A stretch of DNA of 64,000 nt. Source: Methanococcoides burtonii DSM 6242 (lineage in GTDB: Archaea > Halobacteriota > Methanosarcinia > Methanosarcinales > Methanosarcinaceae). The notes below the pieces were generated by a model. That model had not been told where the DNA came from and searched no databases. It saw only the letters and a list, made by a program, of their open reading frames with translations. Below, one piece after another: positions 44,473-55,191 of the stretch. Made by a program: the position numbers and the translations under genes. The first letter of the stretch is position 1. The number at the start of each line of letters is the position of its first letter. The stretch spans positions 1,209,579-1,273,578 of the forward strand of contig NC_007955.1 in NCBI RefSeq assembly GCF_000013725.1. The letters run 5' to 3'.

Positions 44473-45996
44473 ATGGAGATCTCAAAAAAGGAAAATGAAC
44501 TCGATGAGGCTGATGAACTCCGAACAAAACTCAAGCTTGCTAACAAAAAAATAGAAGAGATAGAAGAGTTCAATAAATTGCACATTGAAAATCTCAATGA
44601 TGTTATATTCAGCATCAATGAACAAGGTAATTTCACATACATTAGCCCTGCTATTGAAGATTTTACAGGGTACAGAGCGGAAGAAGTAATGGGCACTTCT
44701 TTTATGCAGTACATCCATCCAGATGATCTTCCAGGATTGCTTCAGGATATTGACCTTACCCTCGAAGGTGAACACAAACCGTATATGTTCAGAGTAGTAT
44801 CAAAAACAGGCAACATAACCTATGTACATACTTCATCAAGAGGTATTCTAAAGAATGGAAAGGTTGTTGGGATCAATGGAATAATGGTTAATATTGCTCA
44901 ACTTAAGGTGATCGAATTCGAGCTCATGAAACAAAAAGAAAAAGCTCAGCATTATCTGGATGTAGCAGGGGTTGCGATAATCGTCATTGACAATGATCAC
45001 AGAATATCACTTGTAAATAAAAAAGCCTGTGGACTTCTGGGATATAAAGAACATGAGTTGCTCAATCGAAACTGGTTTGAAATGGTAGTTCCAGAAGAAA
45101 TACGTGATTCTGTAGCTCAAACATTTACATTTTCGTGTTCTGAAAATGCTTTATCGACTCCATTTGAATGTGCCATAAATACAAAAGAAAAACAGAATAA
45201 GTTATGCTCCTGGAAATGCACGCAATTGAAGGATGAGAATGGGAACACGAATGGCTACATACTGGCCGGAGAAGACATTACGGAACGTAAACAGGTGGAG
45301 GAAGCTCTATTAAATGCTAAGCATATGGCGGAAGATGCCAATCGGACAAAGAGTGAGTTCATAGCAAATATGAGCCATGAGCTTAGAACGCCTCTTAATG
45401 CAATTATAGGTTTTTCGGAAATCCTTATTGAAAAAAAGTTTGGAGATTTAAATGATAAACAGGATAAATATCTGAACAATATTTTTATAAGTGGAAAAAA
45501 GCTTCTGGAAATTATCAATTCAATACTCGAGATATCAAAGATCGAATCAGGAAATATTGAAATAAACTATAAGACCATCAGCCTTGGAGACTTAATCGAG
45601 GACTTAAAGGAAGATATCAAAGAAAAACTTCCGGATCAAGCTGAAATGGTATCTTTTGAGATATTAACGAACATCGAAAATATTATAGTTGATATTAACA
45701 AGGTCGAAAAATCAGTACTTCACCTAATAGAGAATGCTATTAAATTCTCAGATAAAACCCAGCATGTGGAAGTAAGTCTTGAGTCTGTTGATGAAATGAT
45801 AGCATTCAAGGTCACAGATAGAGGAATAGGGATAACAGAAGAAGATATCAAGAGGTTATTCAAGCCATTTAATCAGCTGGATGCCTCTTCCACCCGCGTT
45901 TACGGTGGGTTGGGAATAGGATTATACATTATAAAAAAGATTGCAGAATTACATGGCGGTGGCCTTGCAATAAAAAGTGAGTTAGAAAAAGGGTAA
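44473..45996 (+). pseudogene. PAS-domain histidine kinase truncated at its 3' end by an insertion sequence
   Basis: A cytoplasmic sensor kinase of 507 residues. A coiled coil (about 1-40) leads to a PAS domain (DVIFSINEQGNFTYISPAIED) and a second PAS with PAC (CAINTKEKQNKLCSWKCTQL). HisKA follows, with the phospho-His in NMSHELRTPLNAIIGFSEIL. The ATPase domain has N box HLIENAIKFS, G1 DRGIGI and G2 GGLGIGLYIIKK. The TAA stop at 45994-45996 is supplied by the IS66-type element. The lost end, 14 codons reading SSFTFAIPTKPSNQ, is found beyond the element at 47697-47742. The protein may still fold, since only the last strand is missing. No response regulator is adjacent. Confidence 0.88.
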
Positions 45997-47688
45997 CTAT
46001 TCAGCCACCTTTGCGTGCTAAAATCCCCCCACCTCAATTTATTTCATCTTCTGACATGGATTTTTACGAAAAAAGTAAGTAGTAGCATTCTATTTAAGTT
46101 CACACCCAAAAAATCAATTGGTTTTGCCAAACAGGAGGTGAATGAACACGAAACGCAAAGAAATCCTAGCAGTTTATGAACAAGGTCCCGAAGCAGTTGT
46201 CACTCTTGTCACTACATTGTACGACATCATTGCTGAACAACAAAGGATCATAGAACTACAAGCTGCCAGAATAACCGAACTCGAAGAACGAGTTAAAAAA
46301 TTGGAAGAGCAACTCAAAAAAAACAGCCGAAACAGCAGTAAACCACCTTCAACTGATGTTTTTATTAATGAGAAACCAAAAACAAAAAGCAGACGAAAAA
46401 AGAGTGGAAAGAAACCAGGTGGTCAGAAAGACCATCCTGGAACTACTCTCAGAATGGTAGATGTTCCTGACGAAGTTATAATTCACAAAGTACACAAATG
46501 TAGCAATTGTGAAAGATCGCTTGAAGATATAGAAGTTAAAGATCATGAAAAAAGGCAAGTATTTGACATACCTCCCATTAAACTTCAAGTAACAGAACAT
46601 CGTGCTGAAATCAAGTCCTGTCCTCACTGCGGTTGCAAGAACAAAGCTACTTTTTCAGAAAAGGTTAAACAACCCACGCAATATGGCTTGCGTCTTGCAT
46701 CATTAGCAGTCTACTTACATGATTATCAATTACTTCCTTATGAACGCAGCTGTGAATTGCTAGCTGATGTTTGTGGATGTGAAATAAGTCCCGCTACTTT
46801 GGCCAGGGCAGAAAAGACATGTTTTGAAAAACTTGAAGATTTCGAACAGCAGATCAAGAACTTCTTAATAGAATCTCCTGTGATAAATTGTGATGAAACT
46901 GGTATGAGGATAGAAGGAAAACGACAGTGGTTACATGTTGCTTCTACAAACAAAATGACATGTTATTATCCTCATCAAAAAAGAGGCTCTGACGCAATGA
47001 ATGCGATGGGAATCTTACCAAATTTCAATGGTACAGTAGTTCATGATTTCTGGAAATCATATTACAAATATGATTGTGATCATTCGATCTGTAATGCTCA
47101 TCTATTGCGAGAATTAACAAGTGTAAGCGAGAACGATAATCAATTGTGGTCAAAAGCTATGAATATTCTACTTATTGATGTCAAAAAGTCAGTTGACCAG
47201 ATCCGAGGAATGTCTGGTTGTATGAAACCAGAGAGAATTAAAGAGTTTGAAGATTGGTACGGCCAGATTATTCATATTGGGATAGAAGAAAATCCTCAAC
47301 TTCAAGCCAAATCAAAGAAGCGAGGAAGAACTAAACAAACCACAGCAAAAAATCTGCTGGATCGGTTTATTGGTTATAAAAATGATATTCTCAGGTTTAT
47401 GCATGATCTAAAAGTTCCATTTGAGAATAATCTTGCAGAAAGGGATGTGAGAATGATGAAAGTACAGCAGAAGATATCGGGTACATTCCGAAGTATGCAA
47501 GGAGCATTAATTTTCTCGCGGGTAAGAAGTTACATTTCTACTGTTAAGAAGAATCAGATTCCTGTGATGGATGCAATTCGAAATGCAATTGCTGGAATGC
47601 CATTTATTCCAACAATTGTTTGAGCTTCTAATCTTTTTGTGTAAAGGTTGGTCATACAGGATTGATTATAGGTAGGCTGAATAGTTAC
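45993..47688 (+). mobile_element. IS66-family insertion sequence, 1696 bases, 8-base target duplication
   Basis: The ends are inverted repeats: gtaactattcagcc at 45993-46006 and its complement at 47675-47688, followed inward by acc on the left and tacc on the right. The flanks are identical eight-base copies, gaaaaagg, at 45985-45992 and 47689-47696, the duplication size expected for IS66. The element carries one transposase gene and none of the small tnpA/tnpB genes of bacterial IS66 members. Clean ends and an exact duplication indicate a fairly recent insertion. Confidence 0.93.
46142..47623 (+). CDS. tnpC: IS66-type transposase
   Basis: The 493-residue transposase opens with a leucine-zipper-like coiled coil (IIELQAARITELEERVKKL) and the KNSRNSSKPPSTD motif of IS66 proteins. 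A zinc-finger region follows (CSNCERSL, CPHCGCKN). The DDE catalytic core has the first Asp in PVINCDETGMRIEG, the second in VVHDFWKSYYKYDCDHSICN and the Glu in PFENNLAERDVRMMK. GTFRSMQGALIFSRVRSYIST closes the core. It has an aggaggtg ribosome site. Length and motif order suggest an intact, possibly active enzyme. Confidence 0.94.
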   Translation: MNTKRKEILAVYEQGPEAVVTLVTTLYDIIAEQQRIIELQAARITELEERVKKLEEQLKKNSRNSSKPPSTDVFINEKPKTKSRRKKSGKKPGGQKDHPGTTLRMVDVPDEVIIHKVHKCSNCERSLEDIEVKDHEKRQVFDIPPIKLQVTEHRAEIKSCPHCGCKNKATFSEKVKQPTQYGLRLASLAVYLHDYQLLPYERSCELLADVCGCEISPATLARAEKTCFEKLEDFEQQIKNFLIESPVINCDETGMRIEGKRQWLHVASTNKMTCYYPHQKRGSDAMNAMGILPNFNGTVVHDFWKSYYKYDCDHSICNAHLLRELTSVSENDNQLWSKAMNILLIDVKKSVDQIRGMSGCMKPERIKEFEDWYGQIIHIGIEENPQLQAKSKKRGRTKQTTAKNLLDRFIGYKNDILRFMHDLKVPFENNLAERDVRMMKVQQKISGTFRSMQGALIFSRVRSYISTVKKNQIPVMDAIRNAIAGMPFIPTIV

Positions 47689-47696
47689 GAAAAAGG

Positions 47697-47742
47697 TAGC
47701 TCATTCACTTTTGCAATTCCAACAAAACCATCGAATCAGTGA
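47697..47742 (+). pseudogene. Detached 3' end of the interrupted histidine kinase gene
   Basis: Directly after the second gaaaaagg copy the sequence reads on in the kinase frame, encoding SSFTFAIPTKPSNQ and TGA (47740-47742). Joined to the left part without the element, it restores a 521-residue kinase with a normal ATPase-domain end. Confidence 0.9.
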
Positions 47743-47758
47743 TAGTATAACTAAAAAA

Positions 47759-47782
47759 TGTTACACAAATAATCGTGTAACA
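47759..47782. terminator. Hairpin terminator between kinase and small regulator
   Basis: tgttacac (47759-47766) pairs with gtgtaaca (47775-47782), followed by ttaatatttttt. It sits 17 bases after the original kinase stop and 11 bases beyond the stop of the convergent winged-helix gene. Confidence 0.55.
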
Positions 47783-47792
47783 TTAATATTTT

Positions 47793-47987
47793 TTAATTCG
47801 TAATATCATAATAGCATCTTTTTGGAGAGCATACAAGACCTTTTTTCTTGAGACTGGCGAGTGATTTACTAACCAGCTTATTGTCAATGCCAGTAGCTTC
47901 TGCAACATCGCCAGGTCTTAATGGCTCTTCAGAATCTTCCAGAACTTTTAAAATCATTTCTTCATTTGTATCTAAAGCATTGGTCAT
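47793..47987 (-). CDS. Small winged-helix DNA-binding protein
   Basis: A 64-residue protein consisting of a single winged helix: EMILKVLEDSEEPLRPGDVA, then EATGIDNKLVSKSLASLKKK and the wing GLVCSPKRCYYDI. Two cysteines flank the wing. It is on the same strand as the ribosomal/RNA polymerase operon, 177 bases after rpsJ, with a separate gaggtaat ribosome site. Such tiny regulators are common in methanogens; its targets are unknown. Confidence 0.7.
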   Translation of the reverse strand: MTNALDTNEEMILKVLEDSEEPLRPGDVAEATGIDNKLVSKSLASLKKKGLVCSPKRCYYDITN

Positions 47988-48116
47988 GATAATTACCTCT
48001 CAAATGCTAAACATTTGAATATAGAACAACAAACACTGTTTTATAATTATTACTATAAAAATATAAGCTTAAATAAGTAAGAAAAAATGAGAAGTAAGCA
48101 AAGTAGGAGGAGAAAT

Positions 48117-48138
48117 GTTACAGATAAATATCTGTAAC
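48117..48138 (-). terminator. Hairpin downstream of rpsJ
   Basis: A perfect ten-base inverted repeat, gttacagata and tatctgtaac, with a two-base loop lies 26 bases after the rpsJ stop on the minus strand. It is a likely 3' end or processing site for the long operon transcript. No T-run follows. Confidence 0.45.
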
Positions 48139-48164
48139 TAATTCAAGTCGTTTTTCAATCGTGC

Positions 48165-48476
48165 TCAATTCTGGAGTACGATCTCAATACTGATATCTTT
48201 TGGAACCTGAATCCTCATGAGTTGTCTAAGTGCACGCTCATCAGCTGCAATGTCAATAAGTCTTTTGTGGACACGCATTTCCCAGTGGTCCCATGTTGCT
48301 GTACCATCGCCACTTGGGCTCTTCCTTACAGGAACTACCAACTTCTTTGTTGGAAGTGGAACTGGACCGGATATGCTTACTCCAGTGCGGTTTGCAATGG
48401 CTTTCACCTGGTCGCAAACACCATCGAGGTTTACAGGACTTGTGCCTGATAATCGTATTCTTGCTTTCTGTGCCAT
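48165..48476 (-). CDS. rpsJ: Ribosomal protein uS10
   Basis: This 103-residue small-subunit protein lies near the mRNA decoding region. Characteristic stretches are [40 protein letters not shown] and [20 protein letters not shown]. Length is normal for archaea. It is the last gene of the str operon, 31 bases after tuf, which is the conserved archaeal position. A taggagg-type ribosome site precedes its start. Confidence 0.97.
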
Positions 48477-48507
48477 TTTTTCCTCCTATAAAAAAAAGTG
48501 AAGAGTG

Positions 48508-49776
48508 TTATTTCTTCTGTGTAACACTCATGCACATGCCCGCAGCGATCGTCATACCCATATCACGGATAGCGAATCTGCCGAGCTGTGGAATCTCACT
48601 TACAGGCTCAATGCACATTGGCCTTGTTGGCTTGATCGTAACGATAGCTGCATCTCCAGCCTTGATGTAGGTTGGGTTCTCTTCCTTGACCTGACCGCTC
48701 TTTGGATCCAACTTCTTGTTGATGGCCATGAGAGTACAGGCAGTCTGAGCTGTGTGGCAGTGGAATACCGGTGTGTATCCGACTGTGATAGCGGATGGGT
48801 GCTGAAGGACAACGATCTGTCCGGTGAACTCATCAGCTACCGATGGTGGCTTATCTGCAGGACCACATACGTCACCTCTCCTGACGTCGTTCTTTCCAAT
48901 ACCTCTTACGTTCCAACCGATGTTGTCACCAGGTACAGCCTGATCCCATTCTTCGTGGTGCATCTCAATTGACTTGACCTCACCAGTTGCGCCGCTTGGC
49001 ATGAAGGTGACCTTCTGGCCCTTTTTCATGATACCGGTCTCTACCCTACCTACTGGAACGGTACCGATACCGGAAATGGTGTATGCATCCTGTACTGGGA
49101 TACGGAGTGGAAGTGTATCTGGCTTACTTGGCACTGTAAGATTATTGAGGCATTCAAGCAATGCTGGACCAGTGTACCATGGAGTGTTAGCGCTTGATTT
49201 TGTTATGTTGTCGCCTTCGAATGCGGAAGTTGGAATGAATGGGACATCGTCTGCCTTGAATCCTACCATACCGAGGAGCTGTGATACTTCTTTCTTGACC
49301 TCGTTGTATCTGTCCTCGCTGTATTTAGCTGCGTCCATCTTGTTAATAGCAACGATAAGCTGGTTGATACCAAGGGTCCTGGAAAGGAAAACGTGCTCCT
49401 TTGTCTGTGCCATTACCCCATCAGGTGCTGCAACTACAAGAACAGCTGCATCTGCCTGGGAAGCACCAGTGATCATGTTCTTTACGAAATCTCTGTGGCC
49501 TGGGCAGTCAACTACTGTAAAGTAGTACTTGTCGGTATCGAATCTCTTGTGTGAGATATCGATGGTAACTCCTCTCTCACGCTCTTCCTTGAGTGTGTCC
49601 ATGACCCATGCAAATGCGAAGGATTCCTTACCCTTCTCTTTTGCTTCTGCCTTATATTTCTCGATAAGGTGTGCAGGTACTGCGCCTGTCTCGAACATCA
49701 ACCTTCCGACAAATGTTGATTTACCGTGGTCAACGTGTCCGATAACTGCTAAGTTCATATGTGGTTTATCAGCCAT
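48508..49776 (-). CDS. tuf: Translation elongation factor 1-alpha (EF-Tu equivalent)
   Basis: A GTPase that brings aminoacyl-tRNA to the ribosome. G motifs are [15 protein letters not shown], the switch [27 protein letters not shown] and [10 protein letters not shown]. The 422 residues include domains 2 and 3 ([40 protein letters not shown]). It lies 122 bases downstream of fusA; the TATA-like and AT-rich gap may add a promoter. If the organism makes pyrrolysine, this factor would also deliver that tRNA; that is inference. Confidence 0.98.
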
Positions 49777-49898
49777 GATAATATTCTCCTTTATTTTTAA
49801 TTGGTATAATCTGTAATTTTGAGCATAATGGTTGTTTCTACTATTAAACCTTTCCAGCGAATTGTCTCAGGTAGAAAAAAGATGGATTTACATCCACC

Positions 49899-52091
49899 TT
49901 ACATGCTCATAAAGTCTTCTGCCTGTGGCAAAGCTGCCTTGAGTCCTTTTCGCTTGCGGATACCTGTAACAACTTCGGTCATGAGACTCATTGGAAGTGG
50001 TTCGAAACCTGCGAACTCTGTACTCCACATTGCTCGACCTTCTGTTGCGGATCTGATATCACCAGCGAATCCGAATAGCTCTGAAACTGGTGCTTTGGAC
50101 TCGATGACGGTTGTATCCCCTTCGGAAGTCATGTCTATAATGACACCGCGACGGCCCTGGATCTCCTTGGTTGCTCCACCCATCTGCTCCTGCGGGACCT
50201 GGATGAATACCTTCTGATATGGTTCAAAGAGCGTATCATCAGCCATAAGCATTGCAGCCTGGATTGCCTGTCTTGATGCAGGAATTACCTGTGCAGGGCC
50301 TCTGTGGACAGCGTCCTCATGGAGTTTTGCATCCATGAGCTTTACTTTGACACCCATGCATGGTTCCTTGGAAAGTGGTCCAGCCTTCATGACCTCGGTG
50401 AATCCCTCAATGATAAGCTCCATTGTTTCGTTCAGGTACTGAATGCCCTTTGTCATATCGAAATAAGCATTGCTCTCGAAGATATTTACGATCTTCTTTG
50501 CTTCATCTTTATTAAGACCTGCTGCCATGAGCTTCTCCCTTCTCTCAACTTCAGGCATCCTCATGGAGATCTCGTCATTGCGTATAAGCTCACGGACTTC
50601 TGGCTCCAGTGGCTCGACGATAACATAGAATCTGTTGTGCCTGTTAGGGGATTTACCTTCCACAGGACCTGCTGTACCTGTGATGGTCTCACGATATACG
50701 ACAAGTGGAGGTGTTGTTGTGATCTCCACACCTTTGTCACGCTCGATCCTGTGAGCAATGACCTCAAGGTGAAGTTCACCCATACCAGCCATTAAGTGCT
50801 CACCGGTCTCTTCATCAAGAGTTATCTTGAGTGTTGGGTCTTCTTTAGCGACCTGGCGAAGAACTTCAACGAGCTTTGGAAGGTCCTTCATGTGCTTTGC
50901 TTCGACTGCAACAGTAACTACAGGTTCACTTGCGTGCTTGATGCTCTCGAAAGGCTCCATACCTTCAAGTGTGGTTACTGTGGCACCTACAAATGCATCC
51001 CTGAGACCTGTTACCGCTGCAATGTTACCTGCAGGGATCGCATCAACTTCAAGCCTCTCAGGGCCCATGAAAACACCGACCTGCTGGATTCTGTTCGTCT
51101 TTGATGCACCTGAAACGTAAACTTCCATACCACGGGAAAGTGAACCGCTGAAAAGTCTACCTGTTGAAACTTCTCCTGCGTGTGGGTCCATGCTAATATC
51201 AGTTACCATGAAAGCAACATCTCCCTTGGCATCTGCAACAGACATCTGCTTACCGATACCGGACTCATGGTCACCATGCCAGATAGCTCCGACCCTGCCC
51301 TTCTGTGCATCGATAGGACTTGGAAGGAATCTGATAACCATATCGTTAACTGCTTCGTGGAGTGGACATTTTTCAGCAAGTGACTTCATGTCTTCTTCAC
51401 GGCAGTAATTGAAAACTTCACTAAAGCTTACACCGGTCTTCTTCATCATAGGGACACTGATAGCCCAGTTGTAAAGAGCGGAACCGAATGCTACAGTACC
51501 CTCAGCTGCATCTACTCTCCAGCCTGCGTTATAGCGCTCTTCGTTCATACCTTTGATAAGCTTGTTTACGTGATCGATGAGCTTTCCGAGCCTGATCTGC
51601 ATCTCCTGATCATCGACCTGCAACTCGTTGATAAGACGGTCTACCTTGTTAATGAAAAGTACCGGCTTTACGTGCTCTTTCAGTGCCTGTCTCAGAACGG
51701 TTTCGGTCTGAGGCATTGTACCTTCAACAGCATCGATGACAACTACAGCGCCATCTACTGCACGCATTGCACGGGTTACATCGCCACCAAAGTCAACGTG
51801 ACCAGGTGTGTCAATAAGATTGATAAGATATTCCTTGCCCTCATATTCGTGCACCATTGACACGTTAGAGGAGTCGATCGTGATACCTCTTTCCTGCTCC
51901 TCTGCGTCAGAATCCATGAACAACTGGCGGCCTGCGAGCTCCTTGGAGATCATCCCAGCGCCTGCGAGGAGGTTATCTGAAAGAGTTGTTTTTCCGTGAT
52001 CGATGTGAGCTACAATACCGATGTTCCTGATCATTAATGGATTGCTCATCAGCGCTGTAACACGCTCAACCATTTTCTTCCTTCGTCCCAT
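49899..52091 (-). CDS. fusA: Translation elongation factor 2
   Basis: The translocation GTPase, with 730 residues. GTP-binding motifs are [50 protein letters not shown] and FINKVDRL. The C-terminal [20 protein letters not shown] contains the histidine that archaea convert to diphthamide. It follows rpsG by 48 bases in the same operon. The start is ATG 52091, giving [15 protein letters not shown] as in related archaeal EF-2 proteins. Confidence 0.98.
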   Translation of the reverse strand: MGRRKKMVERVTALMSNPLMIRNIGIVAHIDHGKTTLSDNLLAGAGMISKELAGRQLFMDSDAEEQERGITIDSSNVSMVHEYEGKEYLINLIDTPGHVDFGGDVTRAMRAVDGAVVVIDAVEGTMPQTETVLRQALKEHVKPVLFINKVDRLINELQVDDQEMQIRLGKLIDHVNKLIKGMNEERYNAGWRVDAAEGTVAFGSALYNWAISVPMMKKTGVSFSEVFNYCREEDMKSLAEKCPLHEAVNDMVIRFLPSPIDAQKGRVGAIWHGDHESGIGKQMSVADAKGDVAFMVTDISMDPHAGEVSTGRLFSGSLSRGMEVYVSGASKTNRIQQVGVFMGPERLEVDAIPAGNIAAVTGLRDAFVGATVTTLEGMEPFESIKHASEPVVTVAVEAKHMKDLPKLVEVLRQVAKEDPTLKITLDEETGEHLMAGMGELHLEVIAHRIERDKGVEITTTPPLVVYRETITGTAGPVEGKSPNRHNRFYVIVEPLEPEVRELIRNDEISMRMPEVERREKLMAAGLNKDEAKKIVNIFESNAYFDMTKGIQYLNETMELIIEGFTEVMKAGPLSKEPCMGVKVKLMDAKLHEDAVHRGPAQVIPASRQAIQAAMLMADDTLFEPYQKVFIQVPQEQMGGATKEIQGRRGVIIDMTSEGDTTVIESKAPVSELFGFAGDIRSATEGRAMWSTEFAGFEPLPMSLMTEVVTGIRKRKGLKAALPQAEDFMSM

Positions 52092-52139
52092 GATAAAACC
52101 TACAATTGAATAATTATATAAAATAAAAAAGGAACACGA

Positions 52140-52700
52140 TTAACGTGCTGCCTTTGCGACTCTTTCCTTTCCATCCTTTCTGTTGATGGAAAAGCACTTT
52201 GCATCACGGTTAGAAGCTGCGATGAGCTCGGATGCAAGACATTCTGCTGCAGAGCGCTTTGATTTGAAAGCTGTCTGATTAGAACCTATTGATATATTTC
52301 TCAATGCATGGTCAACACGCCTCTGTGGAGCTGTATCAACTGCCTTTGGTACAGAGATACCACCGTATTTAAGTCTGACAACTTCTTCCCTTGGACCAGC
52401 ATTTGAAACAGCTTCTACGAGAACCTGAACAGGATTCTTCTTTGTCTTCGAGTTAACGATGTCAAAAGCCTCATCCACAATACGAAGAGCGATCTGCTTC
52501 TTACCGGTGTTCTGTGCATTACGCATTACATTGTTCACAAGACGCTCGACGATTGTAATGTCGGACTTGTTGAACTGCTGCCTTGCGTGTTTACCTGATG
52601 TATGTGGCACGATAACAGGATCGAGGTTGACATATCTCTTGATACCAGCGTCAGCGACTTCGACCTCTGTAAGGTCCCACTTTCCGAATAACTTGTACAT
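52140..52700 (-). CDS. rpsG: Ribosomal protein uS7
   Basis: A small-subunit head protein that contacts the E-site tRNA. I place the start at ATG 52700, because a ccaaggagat ribosome site lies just upstream and [20 protein letters not shown] is the normal archaeal N-terminus. A longer in-frame option would overlap rpsL. Conserved stretches are [26 protein letters not shown]-like [16 protein letters not shown] and [13 protein letters not shown]. The resulting 186 residues are normal for archaea. rpsL ends four bases before it. Confidence 0.96.
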   Translation of the reverse strand: MYKLFGKWDLTEVEVADAGIKRYVNLDPVIVPHTSGKHARQQFNKSDITIVERLVNNVMRNAQNTGKKQIALRIVDEAFDIVNSKTKKNPVQVLVEAVSNAGPREEVVRLKYGGISVPKAVDTAPQRRVDHALRNISIGSNQTAFKSKRSAAECLASELIAASNRDAKCFSINRKDGKERVAKAAR

Positions 52701-52704
52701 GGAA

Positions 52705-53133
52705 TTATCTCCTTGGTTTTTCCTTTCTGCCAATGACCATTTCTCTCAATGATACATTGTTCACAGCAATGACCTTGAAGCGCACGCCAGGAATATCACC
52801 CATTGCACCACCCATACGGCCACCTATTCTTTCTACGGTCACTTCATCGTGCTCATCAATAAAATTGATAGCACCATCACCGGGACAGAAAGCTGTTGCC
52901 TGACGACCGTTCTTGATCAACTGGATCCTAACACATTTCCTGATAGCGGAGTTAGGCTGTTTTGCCTCGACACCTACCTTCTCAAGTACTATTCCACGAC
53001 CCTGTGGCGCACCACTTAGAGGGTCAGATTTAATATCCAGACCTAAGGTACGCCTGCTGTACCCGGTGTCTTTCCACCTAGCATCTTTGCGAACCTGCTG
53101 AAGTCTGTGAGCTGCATACTTTCCATTTGGCAT
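52705..53133 (-). CDS. rpsL: Ribosomal protein uS12
   Basis: A decoding-centre protein of 142 residues. The archaeal form is recognised by [20 protein letters not shown] and [20 protein letters not shown], the latter containing the PNSA loop that reaches the A site. DVPGVRFKV-like [20 protein letters not shown] closes it. Upstream is the nusA gene with a 77-base gap; downstream rpsG follows almost directly. Confidence 0.98.
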   Translation of the reverse strand: MPNGKYAAHRLQQVRKDARWKDTGYSRRTLGLDIKSDPLSGAPQGRGIVLEKVGVEAKQPNSAIRKCVRIQLIKNGRQATAFCPGDGAINFIDEHDEVTVERIGGRMGGAMGDIPGVRFKVIAVNNVSLREMVIGRKEKPRR

Positions 53134-53210
53134 ATATTATCCTCCCAATTAATTTTCCGTAAATTTTCGTAATAAATCAGTTGAATTTGATCATTTGTGT
53201 GAACAGCAGT

Positions 53211-53636
53211 TCACTGTAAGATGACATCATCGATATAGTGATGGCGACCTACTACCCTTTTAATCTTATCGATATTGCTTCCGTTACGCCCTATAGCAAG
53301 TCCTTTTTCATTTGCTGCCACATCCACATAGGCAATATTCTTATCGCCTTTACTGGATATTCTGACAGACCTAACAGACACAGTACCGAAAGCATTCTTT
53401 ATAAATGTAACCGGTTCGGCCGAATATTCGATGAGTTCAATGTGTTTGTCAACGGACAGTTTCACCCGATTGAGATTATCCCCACATTTCCCAATAGCTG
53501 CACCCATGTCACCAGTATTTACGACATAAATGACCCTATCGTCATCGATAATGCAATCCTTAATAGAAGCGTGAGTCACACTTTCAAACAGTGCAATGTA
53601 TCTGATACATTCTGTTGAAAGTCTGATCTCACCCAA
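53211..53636 (-). CDS. nusA: NusA-like transcription factor (KH domains only)
   Basis: The archaeal NusA homologue contains only the two KH RNA-binding domains (141 residues). Its KH motifs are VNTGDMGAAIGKCGDNLNRV and NEKGLAIGRNGSNIDKIKRV, both with the GxxG loop. I choose the TTG start at 53636, giving MGEIRLSTECIRYIALFESV, because an aggag ribosome site lies nine bases upstream. The longer in-frame option runs into the eL30 gene. It sits between eL30 and uS12, the conserved archaeal order. It probably takes part in transcription elongation or termination. Confidence 0.93.
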   Translation of the reverse strand: MGEIRLSTECIRYIALFESVTHASIKDCIIDDDRVIYVVNTGDMGAAIGKCGDNLNRVKLSVDKHIELIEYSAEPVTFIKNAFGTVSVRSVRISSKGDKNIAYVDVAANEKGLAIGRNGSNIDKIKRVVGRHHYIDDVILQ

Positions 53637-53652
53637 ATGATACAACTCCTGA

Positions 53653-53940
53653 TTAAATAACTGCAAGTATATCGGATTCGCCTGCATCCATGATTGCCAT
53701 GGTAGCAATGGTAAATGCCTTACCACATACAGGACCTAGATCAACACCTGTACCAGCATAATTTAAAATAGGTACGCTGGTTGCCTCTATCTGATCTCTT
53801 ATGTTTGCAGGGCAGTTGGATGCAAGAACTACCATCTTTGCTTCGTTTTTAACTGCTGCCTCAATAGTGCGGTTCGCACCCATGATAACAGTACCTGTCC
53901 TGATAACTTTGATAAGTGCTTTATCAATATTAATATCCAT
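53653..53940 (-). CDS. rpl30e: Ribosomal protein eL30 (L7Ae/L30e family)
   Basis: A 95-residue large-subunit protein of the kink-turn-binding L7Ae/L30e superfamily: [20 protein letters not shown], then [20 protein letters not shown] and [20 protein letters not shown]. It lies between rpoA2 and nusA, as in most archaea. The nusA start codon follows its stop by 16 bases. Confidence 0.95.
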   Translation of the reverse strand: MDINIDKALIKVIRTGTVIMGANRTIEAAVKNEAKMVVLASNCPANIRDQIEATSVPILNYAGTGVDLGPVCGKAFTIATMAIMDAGESDILAVI

Positions 53941-54030
53941 TTTACATCAACCCATCTATATTGTCAATTTGAGATTTGTATTCTAATATCTGAATCCTTA
54001 TATCTACTTTCTGGTTGCAGCCCAATGCTC

Positions 54031-55191
54031 TTAAAGATTTTTGAGAGGATTTCTTGCAACCAGGTGAACATCACCAGTACCGAGCTTGATCGGCTGACCG
54101 ACAATAATGTTCTCAGTAACACCATTAAGTTCATCGATATCACCGCGCATACCGGCATCAAGCAAGTGATTAACAGTAACCTCGAACGCTGCACGGGCAA
54201 ACACACTGGCCTTCTCACCGGAAATACCGTGACGACCGATCTGCTTTACCTCTCCATCACAAGTCATGATGTCCGACACAAGCATGAGGTGGCGGATATC
54301 CACAGTAAGACCCTGCTCACGCAGAGTGTCACTGGCTTCCTTAATGATGGCAAAACGAGCAGCTTCAATGCCGAACACTTCATAGATCTCACCAATATTG
54401 TTAGTAGAGGTCCTTGAAAGGTCTATACCTTCGACTTCGAGAATCTCCTTAAGCATGGAGCCTTCAGTGTAAAGAGTGTATTCATCACCATCCTTTCTGA
54501 TAACTACCCTCTTGATACCCTCAATACCTTTCAAAGTGATACCATGAATGTTCTTGGCAAGCTGGAGCAGATCCCTGTATAGAGGTTCCTTCGGGATCAC
54601 AATGATCTGATTTGCAACCTCACTGGGGATCTTTACATTTACTTTAAGACCCTCTGCGAGTTTCTCAGCAATGGCATCAACATCAATGTCCCTCTGCAAG
54701 AGCATCTTCTCGTTAAGATCGAGGATAAGGTTCATGTTAGCAAGATCGGTCGTAACGTCCGCCAGATGCTCGATATGAGTAGCTTCGATCTCCCATGCAA
54801 CCTTCCTTGCGAAGTCCCTGTCTGCAGCGTGCTCTTTAGCAAGAGCGACGGTCATCATCGGAGTACTTGGAGTCTTCCTTGCATCCACGATCTCGATAAG
54901 ACGTGGCAAACCCAACGTAACGTTGATCTCAGCCACACCAGCGTAGTGGAAAGTACGCATGGTCATCTGAGTGCCAGGTTCACCAATGGACTGTGCAGAG
55001 ACCACACCAACCGCTTCACATGGCTCAACGCATGCATAATTGTAGTCTGCCATGACACGTTCGATGATCTCTTCCATTTCTTTTTTCGTGACACCGACAC
55101 CAACTACATCCTTTCTTAACGTAGCAAGTGTCGTCATTGGAAGCGGAAGACCGCTTATCATAGAATCGATAGTAGCTTCACTGATGGACAT
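54031..55191 (-). CDS. rpoA2: DNA-directed RNA polymerase subunit A''
   Basis: This is the C-terminal third of the largest RNA polymerase subunit, encoded separately in archaea. The 386 residues include the bridge-helix/trigger-loop continuation [20 protein letters not shown] and [20 protein letters not shown]. The jaw and clamp-closing part is [20 protein letters not shown] with NVIVGQP-like [18 protein letters not shown]. Its ATG overlaps the rpoA1 stop in a TAATG arrangement, so synthesis of A' and A'' is coupled. Confidence 0.98.
   Translation of the reverse strand: MSISEATIDSMISGLPLPMTTLATLRKDVVGVGVTKKEMEEIIERVMADYNYACVEPCEAVGVVSAQSIGEPGTQMTMRTFHYAGVAEINVTLGLPRLIEIVDARKTPSTPMMTVALAKEHAADRDFARKVAWEIEATHIEHLADVTTDLANMNLILDLNEKMLLQRDIDVDAIAEKLAEGLKVNVKIPSEVANQIIVIPKEPLYRDLLQLAKNIHGITLKGIEGIKRVVIRKDGDEYTLYTEGSMLKEILEVEGIDLSRTSTNNIGEIYEVFGIEAARFAIIKEASDTLREQGLTVDIRHLMLVSDIMTCDGEVKQIGRHGISGEKASVFARAAFEVTVNHLLDAGMRGDIDELNGVTENIIVGQPIKLGTGDVHLVARNPLKNL

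Noticed and set aside
44473-47742. The kinase and the transposase as parts of one functional system
   Set aside because: Exact inverted ends and an eight-base target duplication show that the transposase gene is an insertion into the kinase gene.
47759-48138. Similarity between the gttac-containing hairpins at 47759 and 48117 and the gtaac ends of the IS66-type element
   Set aside because: Only five or six bases are shared, both hairpins are well explained as transcript ends, and neither is bordered by a duplication.
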